The notes under the pieces: generated by a model
The model's input: only the letters and a program-made list of their open reading frames with translations
Told to the model about the DNA's origin: nothing
Database searches by the model: none
Position numbers and translations under genes: made by a program
Shown here: positions 8,076 through 15,829 of the stretch, piece after piece
How positions within the stretch are numbered: the stretch's first letter is position 1
Layout: every line of letters begins with the position of its first letter
Assembly (NCBI RefSeq): GCF_027000115.1
Contig: NZ_JALTON010000061.1
Location: 1-64,000, forward strand
DNA length: 64,000 bases
Origin: Thiohalobacter sp.
GTDB lineage: Bacteria > Pseudomonadota > Gammaproteobacteria > Thiohalobacterales > Thiohalobacteraceae
Direction: 5' to 3'

Positions 8076-10856
8076 ATGGCCCATGCAGTGAGCGAGACGA
8101 GATGGGGGGCGATTCTGGCCCTTTGCGGGGTGCTGTTCCTGGGGGGGTGTGGTACGGAGCTCTCCAGCGTCGAGTATCTCGATCAGGCGCGCGATCATCT
8201 GGAGGCGGGGGACGCCCGTGCCGCTGTCATTGCACTCAAGAATGCCCTGTCCAGGGACCCCGATCTGGCAGAAGCCCGGTGGATGCTGGGGAGGATCTAT
8301 CTCCAGCATGACGATCCGGTGGCGGCGGAAAAGGAATTGCGGCAGGCGGCAGCGCTGGGCGTGGCCGGCGATGATTTTCTCGATGACCTGGTTTCAGCGC
8401 TGCTGGGGCAGAAGAAAACGGACGGGGCCTTGCAAGTGCTTCAGGCGGCGGGGGCGACTGATGGCTGTATCGGGCCGGCACTGCTGGGACGAGTCCGACT
8501 GGCGCGGGATGAGATTGACGACGCCGTGAAGTCTTTCGAGACGGCGTTGCAACAGGATGCGCGTTGTGGCCAGGCATTTCTCGGTCTGGCGCGCGTCGCG
8601 TTGTTGCGCGGCAACCTGGAGGAAGCACGGCGGTATCTTGGCGCTGCGCGCGAAATCCTGGGTGACGCTTTTGATCTGCGTTTGCTGGAAGGGGAGATTG
8701 CTCTGGCGGAGAAGAACCCGGACGCGGCCATGTCGGCCTATCGTGCGGCAATTTCCGCCATGCCGAACAACCCGCGGCCCCGGGTCGCGCTCGCCTGGGT
8801 GATGGTGCACCAGCAGCAGTTTGACGAAGCGCTGGAAGAACTGCATGCGATTCCTGCCCAGCAGCGGAAACGCTATCCCGCCGCACAGTTTCTGGAAGGG
8901 ACCATTCAGTTTCGCAAGGAGGCTTTTGCCAAGGCGAGGGAGCGGCTGATGGCGGCAGAGCGCGCCATGCCCAACTATCCGCCATTGATGCTCATGCTGG
9001 GCAGCACCTTTGCGGCACTTGGCGAGAACGAACAGGCCATCGGCTATCTGCGCAAATACCTGGACCGCATGCCGACCGACAAGGCTGCCTTGCGGTTGCT
9101 GCTGAAGCTTCAGGTGGCGGCCGGCCGCCCCGACAAGGCCATGGCATTGCTGCAAGACAGGGCCGAATCGGGAGAGATGACGGCCGACGAGCTTCAGGCA
9201 CTGGCCGAACTTGCCTTCATGGCCGGTCGTTACGATGTGACTACCGGTTATCTGCGGGCCTTGCAGGCGGCCGGCTCCCAGCCGCACCAGGCAGAACTGT
9301 CGGGCATGATGGGGCGCGCCTTTCTCTACCAGGGGCAGACCGAAAGCGCCATCGCCGCCTTTCGTAACATGATGGAGCTCGGTGATGACAAGACGAAACC
9401 CGGGCTCCAGTTGCTGGCGATATATCTTCGGGAGAGAGACCATGAACGCGCCCTGGCGCTGGTTGGCGAACTTGAAACGCTGGCGCCGGATGATCCTGCG
9501 GTGGTGAACGCGCGCGGCGTGGTGCTGGTGGCGTTGGACGAACGGGCAGCGGCGCGCAAGGCGTTCGAGCGGGCGCTGGTGCTGGACGATGCCTATCACC
9601 CGGCACGCCTGAATCTTGCACGGCTGGATCTGCTCGAGGGCAACCGGAAGTCCGCCCGCGAGCGTTACATGGAAGTGCTGGAGCGTGATCCCGCCCATGT
9701 TGGCGCGCGTCTGTGGTTGGCGCGTCTCGCGGCGGCCACGGGAGATGCGGCGTCGGAAGGCCGCTGGCTCGAGGAGGCCCACGGCCGTGCACCTGACAAT
9801 CCGCTCGTGCTTCAACTGCTTCTGGATCACAAACTGGCTTCCGGGGATCTCGATCGCGTTCGAACGCTGCTGGCGGACGGCCGCGAGCAGTTTGGTGATG
9901 CCGCGTTTCTCGATCTGGCGGAGATGCGGCTCATGGTCGCCGAGGGACGCACCGAGAGCGCGGTGCAACTGGGCGAGAAAAGCATCAAGACGCATCCGGC
10001 CGCCCTCGATATCCGTCGGCTGCTGGGGCATCTCCATCTGCGACTGGGTGACGCGAAAAGGGCCGAATCGCAGTTTGCGGTTCTGCTCAAGGCATATCCT
10101 GGAGACAGCCGGGTCCGGGCGGTGATGGGCGGGCTTGCGCTGGCGCGGGGTGACCGGGCGTCGGCACGTGAGCACCTGGAGGCGCTCGACGCGCAGGGTG
10201 CAAGGGAGCTGGCGGCCTTGCTCAGGGCCGATTTGGCACGCTCGGAGGGGGATGCGGCAGCGGAACTCGAGGCCTATCGCGCTGCCTGGGCGGAGCGTCC
10301 CCGTCAGAAGACGCTGCTGAGGATGATGGCAGCGGCGCGGTCGGCGGGCGCGCCCTTCCCGGTGGACGCGGTCGAGCAGTGGCTCTCGTCCCACCCCGAC
10401 GATCGCCTGGTGCAACATCGGATGGCGCGGCACCTGGAGCAATCCGGGCAACTTGACAGGGCTGCCCAGGTGTACCGTTCGCTCCTCGAGCTGGACTCGG
10501 GCGACGTGGTGGCGCTGAACAACCTGGCGCTGATCGAGCTTGAGCAGGGGCGGCCGGAGACCGCACGTGAGCTGGCGCGCAGAGCGGTGGGGCTCTCGCC
10601 GGGACAGGTCATTCTCAAGGATACCCTCGGCTGGATAGAGGCCCGCTCGGGACGGCCCGAGGCCGCACTCCCGTTGCTGGACGAGGTGCTGGCCGCCTAT
10701 CCCGACAACCCGGAGGTACTGCTTCACAAGGCGTGGGTGCTCGATCGTTTGGGCAGGGAGAAAGAGGCGGGGCGTTCGCTGCACCGGGCAGTGGCGGCGC
10801 TTCCCGAGGGCCGCGTGCCGCCGGACTTCTCTGAACTATATGAAAAATATAAATAA
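8076..10856 (+). CDS. prsT: PEP-CTERM system TPR-repeat lipoprotein PrsT
   Basis: A 926-residue lipoprotein. The signal peptide ends in a lipobox, LGGC, with the lipidated cysteine at C25. The rest is a long run of tetratricopeptide repeats (for example ARWMLGRIYLQHDDPVAAEKE and ALNNLALIELEQGRPETARE), as in TIGR02917. A strong AAGGAGAGG site nine bases before ATG 8076 fixes the start; an in-frame TTG at 8052 precedes that site and is unlikely. PrsT is found only with XrtA systems and is thought to act in the envelope during polysaccharide assembly or PEP-CTERM protein handling; its exact role is not established. It closes the prsK-prsR-prsT set. Confidence 0.93.
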   Translation: MAHAVSETRWGAILALCGVLFLGGCGTELSSVEYLDQARDHLEAGDARAAVIALKNALSRDPDLAEARWMLGRIYLQHDDPVAAEKELRQAAALGVAGDDFLDDLVSALLGQKKTDGALQVLQAAGATDGCIGPALLGRVRLARDEIDDAVKSFETALQQDARCGQAFLGLARVALLRGNLEEARRYLGAAREILGDAFDLRLLEGEIALAEKNPDAAMSAYRAAISAMPNNPRPRVALAWVMVHQQQFDEALEELHAIPAQQRKRYPAAQFLEGTIQFRKEAFAKARERLMAAERAMPNYPPLMLMLGSTFAALGENEQAIGYLRKYLDRMPTDKAALRLLLKLQVAAGRPDKAMALLQDRAESGEMTADELQALAELAFMAGRYDVTTGYLRALQAAGSQPHQAELSGMMGRAFLYQGQTESAIAAFRNMMELGDDKTKPGLQLLAIYLRERDHERALALVGELETLAPDDPAVVNARGVVLVALDERAAARKAFERALVLDDAYHPARLNLARLDLLEGNRKSARERYMEVLERDPAHVGARLWLARLAAATGDAASEGRWLEEAHGRAPDNPLVLQLLLDHKLASGDLDRVRTLLADGREQFGDAAFLDLAEMRLMVAEGRTESAVQLGEKSIKTHPAALDIRRLLGHLHLRLGDAKRAESQFAVLLKAYPGDSRVRAVMGGLALARGDRASAREHLEALDAQGARELAALLRADLARSEGDAAAELEAYRAAWAERPRQKTLLRMMAAARSAGAPFPVDAVEQWLSSHPDDRLVQHRMARHLEQSGQLDRAAQVYRSLLELDSGDVVALNNLALIELEQGRPETARELARRAVGLSPGQVILKDTLGWIEARSGRPEAALPLLDEVLAAYPDNPEVLLHKAWVLDRLGREKEAGRSLHRAVAALPEGRVPPDFSELYEKYK

Positions 10857-10966
10857 ACGTGATGTTCAGGACGTGGTGATCCAGATTTTTTACAGCTTCG
10901 CCACAAGGTAACTAGTTGAAAACACAAGGATCCAGCCGTTCCGACCGGGAAGAGCCATCAATCCAC

Positions 10967-10983
10967 TGTCAAAAGCTTTTACA
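10967..10983. promoter_or_regulatory. Palindromic upstream activator site TGTCAAAAGCTTTTACA
   Basis: The ten-base core AAAAGCTTTT is a perfect palindrome flanked by TGT and ACA. It lies about 85-100 bases upstream of the sigma-54 -24 element, a usual distance for an enhancer-binding protein. I infer a PrsR site. Confidence 0.55.
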
Positions 10984-11066
10984 CCCTCTTTGCGGCGCCC
11001 TTGGTGTGCACCCTCAGGGATTCACAAGGCACTGAATATACAAATAAAAAAGCCAGCTTCCAGAGT

Positions 11067-11082
11067 TGGCATGACGATTGCT
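11067..11082 (+). promoter_or_regulatory. Sigma-54 promoter (-24/-12), TGGCATG-N4-TTGCT
   Basis: It matches the sigma-54 consensus TGGCACG-N4-TTGCW at all but one position. GG at 11068-11069 and GC at 11080-11081 are separated by exactly ten bases. Transcription should start near 11093, giving a leader of roughly 107 bases before the PEP-CTERM start codon. Confidence 0.85.
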
Positions 11083-11199
11083 TTGAACTGGGCAAGCGGT
11101 GAACCGGAAAACCGGGTTCGCTGAGATTACGGGAAGGTGAGGCGACCTGGGCCGCCGGACCTGACAAACGAAAGCGCAAGCACTCTGAGGAGTTCGACA

Positions 11200-12024
11200 A
11201 TGAAAACGGCATTCAACAAGACGCTGATGGCATCGGCATTCGGTCTGGCCCTGCTCGGCGGGTCGCAGGCCAACGCAGCCAATCTGGACTTCACCTTCGA
11301 CACCACGGCCATTCCGGGATCGACCGTGGCCTACACCTTCAATGCGGACGAGATGACCTGGACCTCCCAGGGCCTGTCCACGGTAAGCGTGACCGACGCC
11401 TCCGGTGATGGAACGCTGGATGGCATCGACTCCTTCATCGAGGTTGGTGTGGTCGACATCGTGTCCTTCCAGGACAACAACACGACCCTGCCGGGTTTCA
11501 CCACCGGTGCCAACTTCTTCTACCAGTTGATGGTGGATTTCAGCCTCAGCGGATACACCACGCTGACCCCGCTGGGCCAGCTCAAGGCCGTCTTCACTGG
11601 CGGCAGCGGCACCTTCTGGTATGACGAGGCGCTGGACAGCGCGTTGAACGGCACCGAGACCGCCATCGCCGGCATTACCTCTCCCGGCGGCGACTGCCTC
11701 CTCAACGGTCCTACCAGCTTTGCGCAGGGTTCGTGCAAGATCGCCTTCGACTTCGATCTGGGCGTGATGGCACCCGGCGTCTTCACCAGCACCAAGACGG
11801 GGCTCGATCTGGGTCTGATCCCGACGACCATGGTGGTCGACGTCAACGTCAACAACCTCTCCCCCGCACTGGAGTTCGTGTACCCGGGTGGCCCCGGCTC
11901 CGTTCAGACGGTGGGGCTGGACCATGACGGCAGCGCCGTGTTCGTCCCCGAGCCGGGCATCCTGGCCCTGCTGGGTATCGGCGCCTTCGGACTGGCCGGC
12001 TTTACCTGCAAGAAGCGCGCCTGA
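11200..12024 (+). CDS. PEP-CTERM sorting-domain exported protein
   Basis: A 274-residue secreted substrate of exosortase. A signal peptide ends near QANA (about residue 25). The C terminus carries the sorting signal: VPEP, a hydrophobic helix (GILALLGIGAFGLAGF) and a basic tail CKKRA. XrtA is expected to cleave at the PEP motif and link the protein to a surface anchor. The mature part is rich in Asp, Thr, Gly and Ser, with one internal cysteine pair (GGDCLL and GSCKIA). ATG 11200 follows TGAGGAG by eight bases; an ATG further upstream would disrupt the signal peptide. Its position after prsT behind a sigma-54 promoter recalls the flocculation protein PepA of Zoogloea, but I cannot prove orthology. 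Confidence 0.9.
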   Translation: MKTAFNKTLMASAFGLALLGGSQANAANLDFTFDTTAIPGSTVAYTFNADEMTWTSQGLSTVSVTDASGDGTLDGIDSFIEVGVVDIVSFQDNNTTLPGFTTGANFFYQLMVDFSLSGYTTLTPLGQLKAVFTGGSGTFWYDEALDSALNGTETAIAGITSPGGDCLLNGPTSFAQGSCKIAFDFDLGVMAPGVFTSTKTGLDLGLIPTTMVVDVNVNNLSPALEFVYPGGPGSVQTVGLDHDGSAVFVPEPGILALLGIGAFGLAGFTCKKRA

Positions 12025-12041
12025 GTCGCGAGGACCCGGCG

Positions 12042-12073
12042 AAAAAACGCCAGCCTTCGGGCTGGCGTTTTTT
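12042..12073. terminator. Strong bidirectional rho-independent terminator
   Basis: A perfect 14-base-pair stem (AAAAAACGCCAGCC with GGCTGGCGTTTTTT) closed by a TTCG tetraloop. The T run on one strand and A run on the other let it end both the PEP-CTERM transcript and the opposing nitroreductase transcript. Confidence 0.92.
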
Positions 12074-12141
12074 ATTTGGCCGCCATTTGACTGGGACTTG
12101 ACGGGAGAGCGGAGGACGGGAACCGCGGACGGCGAAGCCGT

Positions 12142-13227
12142 TCACTCCAGCAGCTTGTCCAGTGGCCTGCGCAGCGACCGTGCCCGGGCGGCCTGTCCGA
12201 ACCCCAGCCGGCCGAAGAAGAAGGCAGATTCGTCTGATTCCGGATGCAGCACGCGTTTCAGATGCCGATGGCAGCGCTGGGCCCGACGGCGGATGGCCGG
12301 ATCCTCGCAAAAGCGGATATCGTCGCGCAGGTAGGAGGCGAAGATGAGCGGTGTCGTCTCCGGCTGGAGCTGCAGGCCGCAGCGGGTTGCCGTCAGCCAG
12401 AACCGTTGCAGGATGCGGCCCGCAGCAATGTAGTCATCACTGGAACGGGGCGGTGTGTCCGCATGCAGCACGAAATGTGCGCCTGAACGGATGGCGGGGA
12501 TCAGATCCATTTCGATGCGTGCCAGCCAGGTGCCGGCCGCATAGCGGTTCAGGAATCGGACCCGTTCCCAGCGCTGCATGGCCCACTTCATGATCCGCCG
12601 CAGTAAGGGGTCGATGGCGAGCGCCTGGTCCGGTATCCGATCCTCGCTGAAGCGGCTGTCCCAGGCGATGACCTTGCGATGTTCCTCGTAGGCCTCGGGC
12701 ATGACCAGTCGCACCCCCGCATTCCGGAACATCAGCAGTGCGATATCCAGTCGCTCGCACCAGCCCTCGAACCATTGCGCCTGATAGCCTTCAGGCAAGG
12801 CGGCTTCGAGTCGTTCACGGATTTCAGCCGGGATCGATTGCGTGCTGTAACTCCGCCGCTGCACGCTCCGTTTTTCGATGACATCGACGAGAGGGTCAGG
12901 CGTCGTCCCGGCATCGGCTTCCAGTCGGACCCGGAAAGTTGGCTGCCGGGCATTTGCCGGCAGTCGCTCTATTCGCGCCCGGCAACCCTCGCGCGTGGCC
13001 GCCAATGCGATGTTTTCGAGCAGGGCTCCGATGGCCAACTCGCTCGAGTGGCCCTCCAGGTCGTAGACACAGTGATCACTGATCCAGCGTCCATGCACGA
13101 TACAGCAGTCGGGCGCCTGGATCTCGAAACGCCAGACCTGGGTATTGTCGCCGCTGGGCGCCCAGCGGGCCAGATCGAGTACCCGGGTGATGGGGCTGTC
13201 ATCGAGCCGGGCGCGCATGGTGCTCAC
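12142..13227 (-). CDS. Nitroreductase-family protein paired with a ThiF-like enzyme
   Basis: A 361-residue protein. The N-terminal RWAPSGDNTQVWRF block (about 21-34) is the FMN-binding motif of nitroreductases, and TRCGLQLQPETTPLIFASYLR resembles the family's C-terminal half. It is longer than simple nitroreductases (about 200 residues), like paired-domain members such as SagB-type dehydrogenases. The GTG start at 13227 overlaps the thiF-like stop by four bases, so the two are translationally coupled and probably act on the same substrate. An FMN-dependent oxidation or reduction is expected; the substrate is unknown. Confidence 0.75.
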   Translation of the reverse strand: MSTMRARLDDSPITRVLDLARWAPSGDNTQVWRFEIQAPDCCIVHGRWISDHCVYDLEGHSSELAIGALLENIALAATREGCRARIERLPANARQPTFRVRLEADAGTTPDPLVDVIEKRSVQRRSYSTQSIPAEIRERLEAALPEGYQAQWFEGWCERLDIALLMFRNAGVRLVMPEAYEEHRKVIAWDSRFSEDRIPDQALAIDPLLRRIMKWAMQRWERVRFLNRYAAGTWLARIEMDLIPAIRSGAHFVLHADTPPRSSDDYIAAGRILQRFWLTATRCGLQLQPETTPLIFASYLRDDIRFCEDPAIRRRAQRCHRHLKRVLHPESDESAFFFGRLGFGQAARARSLRRPLDKLLE

Positions 13228-14090
13228 GAGAACTTGCCGAAGCGCCGACGGGCGATGGCCAGTGCCAGCCGCTGCAAGGGGTTGCGGTTGCCCCCGGGGC
13301 GGCGCACATGTACCGCCTTGTTGAGATAGGCGTCGAAGTGAAAGCTGTCGGGCGCGCTGATGACCTTGCCGCGTCCGAGCAGGATCTTCAGCGCCGCCGT
13401 ACCCGCCACACCGGCGCAGAGTTCGCAGGCCATCGGCGTTGATGGTCCCTTCTTCTCCTTGAACCGCACCGCGGAAGTGTCGGCCAGATAGCGTGCCTGG
13501 AGTACGGCCGGCGAGAGTCCGACCAGGAAACGAATGGCGAGTTCGGTCTCGGACAGGCCGTCGCGGAAATCGAAATAGCGGTTGAGCGGCATGCCGCCGG
13601 GCAGGTAGTTGATATTGGACACGCCCATTCCCAGCGGTGCCGCTACCACGACCGGAATGCCGCGCTCGGCACAGGCCTGGTACACCGCGCGACGGGCATC
13701 GAGCACGAAGAAGTCGAGCCCGTCCACGTAGAGGTCGACATCATGCAGGAATTCATCGACATTGTCCGCGGAAATACCCGATGGAAATTGTCGGATATTC
13801 AGGGTCGGATTGATGTCGAGGGCTGACTCGGCCATGACTTCCAGCTTCGGGCGCCCGAGCGTGGAGAGAGCCGCTCCGGCCTGTCGGTTGAAGTTCCCCA
13901 GTTCGAAAGTGTCGAAATCTGACAGATTGAAGTTGCCAATGCCCAGGCGGGTGAGGGTCAGCAGGTACACGCCCCCGACCCCGCCCATGCCGGCAATGGC
14001 AATTCTTTGATTACGCAGTTTTTCCTGTTCATCCCGGGTGACCCAGCCGATATTCCGGGAAAAGGCCGTCTGGTAGTCGAACGAAGCCAT
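13224..14090 (-). CDS. ThiF/E1-like adenylyltransferase
   Basis: A 288-residue protein with the E1/ThiF/MoeB fold. The nucleotide motif GMGGVGG lies near residues 34-40, followed by the DFDTFELGNFNRQ block (ATP and Mg binding, with the conserved Arg) and a conserved lysine in GRPKLEV. Such enzymes adenylate a carboxylate, usually the C terminus of a small carrier protein. Only one CxxC (CELC, near 223-226) is visible, so the usual four-cysteine zinc site is incomplete. No ubiquitin-like or ThiS-like partner is encoded nearby. It is divergent from the acyltransferase fusion and coupled to the nitroreductase, so its carboxylate substrate may be a small molecule. Confidence 0.8.
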   Translation of the reverse strand: MASFDYQTAFSRNIGWVTRDEQEKLRNQRIAIAGMGGVGGVYLLTLTRLGIGNFNLSDFDTFELGNFNRQAGAALSTLGRPKLEVMAESALDINPTLNIRQFPSGISADNVDEFLHDVDLYVDGLDFFVLDARRAVYQACAERGIPVVVAAPLGMGVSNINYLPGGMPLNRYFDFRDGLSETELAIRFLVGLSPAVLQARYLADTSAVRFKEKKGPSTPMACELCAGVAGTAALKILLGRGKVISAPDSFHFDAYLNKAVHVRRPGGNRNPLQRLALAIARRRFGKFS

Positions 14091-14379
14091 TGCGGGGTGT
14101 CTTCCCTGCCGTTGCGGGCCAGCATGGTCCTCAAGTTTACGGCTTTTCGGACGAATTCACAGGGCAGGGACAGGGAATCGGGTCAGCCCGGAATCGAGGG
14201 CTCGCTGGCTGGCGAACATCGCTGGGATGTCGGCCCATCCCGACAAGTTTGTCAGAGCCGTTCGAGTGCCCTCCCGAGCGCGGCAGGATCGGCGTATGAT
14301 CCGGTCCGGATGGCTGGAACGACGCGGTCCCCGCCGGCAAGCACCGGGAGCCGCCCCTCTGACGGTTTGAGGTGGAAAC
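14091..14379. promoter_or_regulatory. Divergent intergenic region, thiF-like and acyltransferase genes
   Basis: A 289-base gap that must contain promoters in both directions. I see a short inverted repeat GACAA-GT-TTGTC at 14242-14253, a possible operator, and a TATGAT -10-like hexamer at 14295-14300 with no good -35. The winged helix of the acyltransferase fusion could bind here (inference). Confidence 0.35.
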
Positions 14380-15612
14380 ATGTCCGTAAGGATAAAGGTC
14401 GCTAGGACGGCCCACGAACTCGAGGACGTCTATCGTCTTCGCCATGCGGTGTACGTGGGCGAGGAGGGCTACTTCGAGGACTCCGAGGCGGCCAGGGGCG
14501 GGATGATCGTCGATCGCTTCGACAGTTTCCCCAAGACTGCCAACATCATTGCCTATGACGGCAGCGAGCCCGTCGGTACCCTTCGCATCAATCTGGACAC
14601 GGGGACGGGCCTGCCGCCGGACGAGGTGTTCGATTTCAGTGGTTATCGCGACGAGGTCCGCCGGAGCGCTTCCGGCCAGGGCGAACCCCGTTTCGTCAGC
14701 GCGGGCATGCTGGCGATCGCGAAGAACTGGCGCAATCGGCGCGACGTGTTCCGGTCACTGTTCAAGATGGCCGCCGGGGTCGCGCATAGCTGGGGCGTTA
14801 CCAATATCATCGCCACGGTCAACGCCAAGACGGTTTCCATCTATCGTCGGCTCGGTTTCGAGGCGGTCGGTAACCAGTTGTGGGTCGACGAAATCGGTGA
14901 GCATGTGATTCCGATGACCAGCCCGTTTGCCAGTTTTTACCAGTGGGCCTTCGGTCATCTGGGCGGGCGGGATCTTGCCCTCGATGCCTTCTCGCAGAGC
15001 TTCCAGCGCCTGGTCCTCGGCGCGGAGGAGACCCTGTTCCGGGAGGGTGACCCGGCGCACGAGGCGTACATGGTCGATGAGGGCACGGTACGCATTTCCC
15101 GTTCCGTCGGAGCGGACCGGCATGGCCTGACCCTGGTCACGTTGCGCAAGGGTGATCTCTTCGGCGAACTTTCGCTTATCGATGACAAGCCGCGATCAGC
15201 GGATGCCGTCGCCGGCACCAACGCGGAACTGATCGTGCTGTCCCGGGAGGATTTTCTGGCCGCCATTGCCGAGGATCCGGGGCGCAGCCGTGCCTTGCTG
15301 GGAATTCTCGCGGAACGCTTGCGGCGGATGGACGACCTGGCCATGATCCTGGCCTATGGTTCGGAGGAAGAGCGTCTCGAGTTCGTGGTTCGGGGTCTCA
15401 TGGACAAGGCGCAGGCGGACCCCAAGCGGCCGGGTTGGCTCACCATCAGGGTGGGCATATCCGAGATTGCCAAGATGGCGGGCGTCTCTGAAGGGGAGGC
15501 ACACAGTTTTCTGGAACAACTGGCCCGGGACGGCAAGATCGAATTTTCGAACGCCAGCATCCGCTTCCGGAATTCCTTCGAGGTCATTCCCTTTCATTCG
15601 AGCGCGGGCTGA
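14380..15612 (+). CDS. N-acyl amino acid synthase-like acyltransferase fused to CRP-type sensor and winged helix
   Basis: A 410-residue three-domain protein. Residues about 1-190 form a GNAT/LuxI-like acyltransferase of the FeeM/PEP-CTERM-associated group (YRLRHAVYVGEEGYFED, DRFDSF, GTLRI, SIYRRLGFEAVG). Residues about 205-325 form a cyclic-nucleotide-binding roll (GAEETLFREGDPAHEAYMVD, FGELSLIDDKPRSA). Residues about 340-405 form a CRP-like winged helix (ISEIAKMAGVSEGEAHSFLEQL). Long-chain N-acyl amino acid synthases have been linked to PEP-CTERM/exosortase systems (Craig, Cherry and Brady 2011), but those are normally single-domain. ATG 14380 follows GAGGTGG. The fusion suggests an acylating enzyme that senses a nucleotide and may bind DNA. 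Confidence 0.82.
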   Translation: MSVRIKVARTAHELEDVYRLRHAVYVGEEGYFEDSEAARGGMIVDRFDSFPKTANIIAYDGSEPVGTLRINLDTGTGLPPDEVFDFSGYRDEVRRSASGQGEPRFVSAGMLAIAKNWRNRRDVFRSLFKMAAGVAHSWGVTNIIATVNAKTVSIYRRLGFEAVGNQLWVDEIGEHVIPMTSPFASFYQWAFGHLGGRDLALDAFSQSFQRLVLGAEETLFREGDPAHEAYMVDEGTVRISRSVGADRHGLTLVTLRKGDLFGELSLIDDKPRSADAVAGTNAELIVLSREDFLAAIAEDPGRSRALLGILAERLRRMDDLAMILAYGSEEERLEFVVRGLMDKAQADPKRPGWLTIRVGISEIAKMAGVSEGEAHSFLEQLARDGKIEFSNASIRFRNSFEVIPFHSSAG

Positions 15613-15684
15613 TGGGTGGGGGGCGGCCGTCGCAGGAAACTGGCCGAGAGGATGGCGTCAGAATGCCGGCACCGGCTTGCAGCC

Positions 15685-15708
15685 TTGTAAGCATTTTCGT
15701 ACATACAA
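15685..15708. promoter_or_regulatory. Inverted repeat TTGTA-N14-TACAA
   Basis: Five-base perfect outer arms. The left half reads TTGTAAG, sharing TGTAAG with the repeat at 2908-2925. It sits about 125 bases before the export gene start. I infer a regulator site, possibly PrsR. Confidence 0.4.
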
Positions 15709-15723
15709 CCCCTGGACCGGGGT

Positions 15724-15745
15724 TTATAGTTCCCTTTCACTATAA
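15724..15745. promoter_or_regulatory. Inverted repeat TTATAGT-N8-ACTATAA
   Basis: Seven-base perfect arms around eight bases, about 85 bases upstream of the export lipoprotein start. The right arm includes TATAAC, which could serve as a -10 element, so the repeat may be an operator over the promoter. Confidence 0.4.
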
Positions 15746-15829
15746 CGCGGTGTGCCGAAACCGCTTTCGGGATTCCAGGGCGTTAGGGCCCGGAGTTTCA
15801 GTCCTTACTCAGCTACGGGGGAAACACCA

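Larger units (their letters stand above)
10857..11199. promoter_or_regulatory. Regulatory region of the PEP-CTERM gene
   Basis: A 343-base gap without a gene. It holds, in order, a TTTTTTACA half-site near 10887, a near-perfect palindrome at 10967-10983, an AT-rich stretch at about 11032-11051 that could bend or bind IHF, and a sigma-54 promoter at 11067-11082. This is the classic layout of an activator-dependent promoter. There is no terminator-like hairpin after prsT. Confidence 0.65.
15613..15829. promoter_or_regulatory. Intergenic promoter region of the export operon
   Basis: A 217-base gap ahead of the export lipoprotein gene, AT-rich from about 15684 to 15746. It contains two inverted repeats, listed separately. 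A GGCACC...TTGC block at 15668-15680 resembles sigma-54 but its spacing is one base short. Transcription of the large downstream operon probably starts here. Confidence 0.45.

Noticed and set aside
8394-10784. A 796-codon minus-strand open frame across prsT
   Set aside because: Antisense shadow of a well-supported TPR lipoprotein gene; no recognisable protein features.
14242-14253. GACAA-GT-TTGTC short repeat as a firm operator
   Set aside because: Five-base arms arise often by chance; kept only as a remark in the intergenic entry.
15668-15680. GGCACC...TTGC resembling a sigma-54 promoter before the export operon
   Set aside because: GG and GC are separated by nine bases, one short of the required ten, and the palindromes lie downstream of it.
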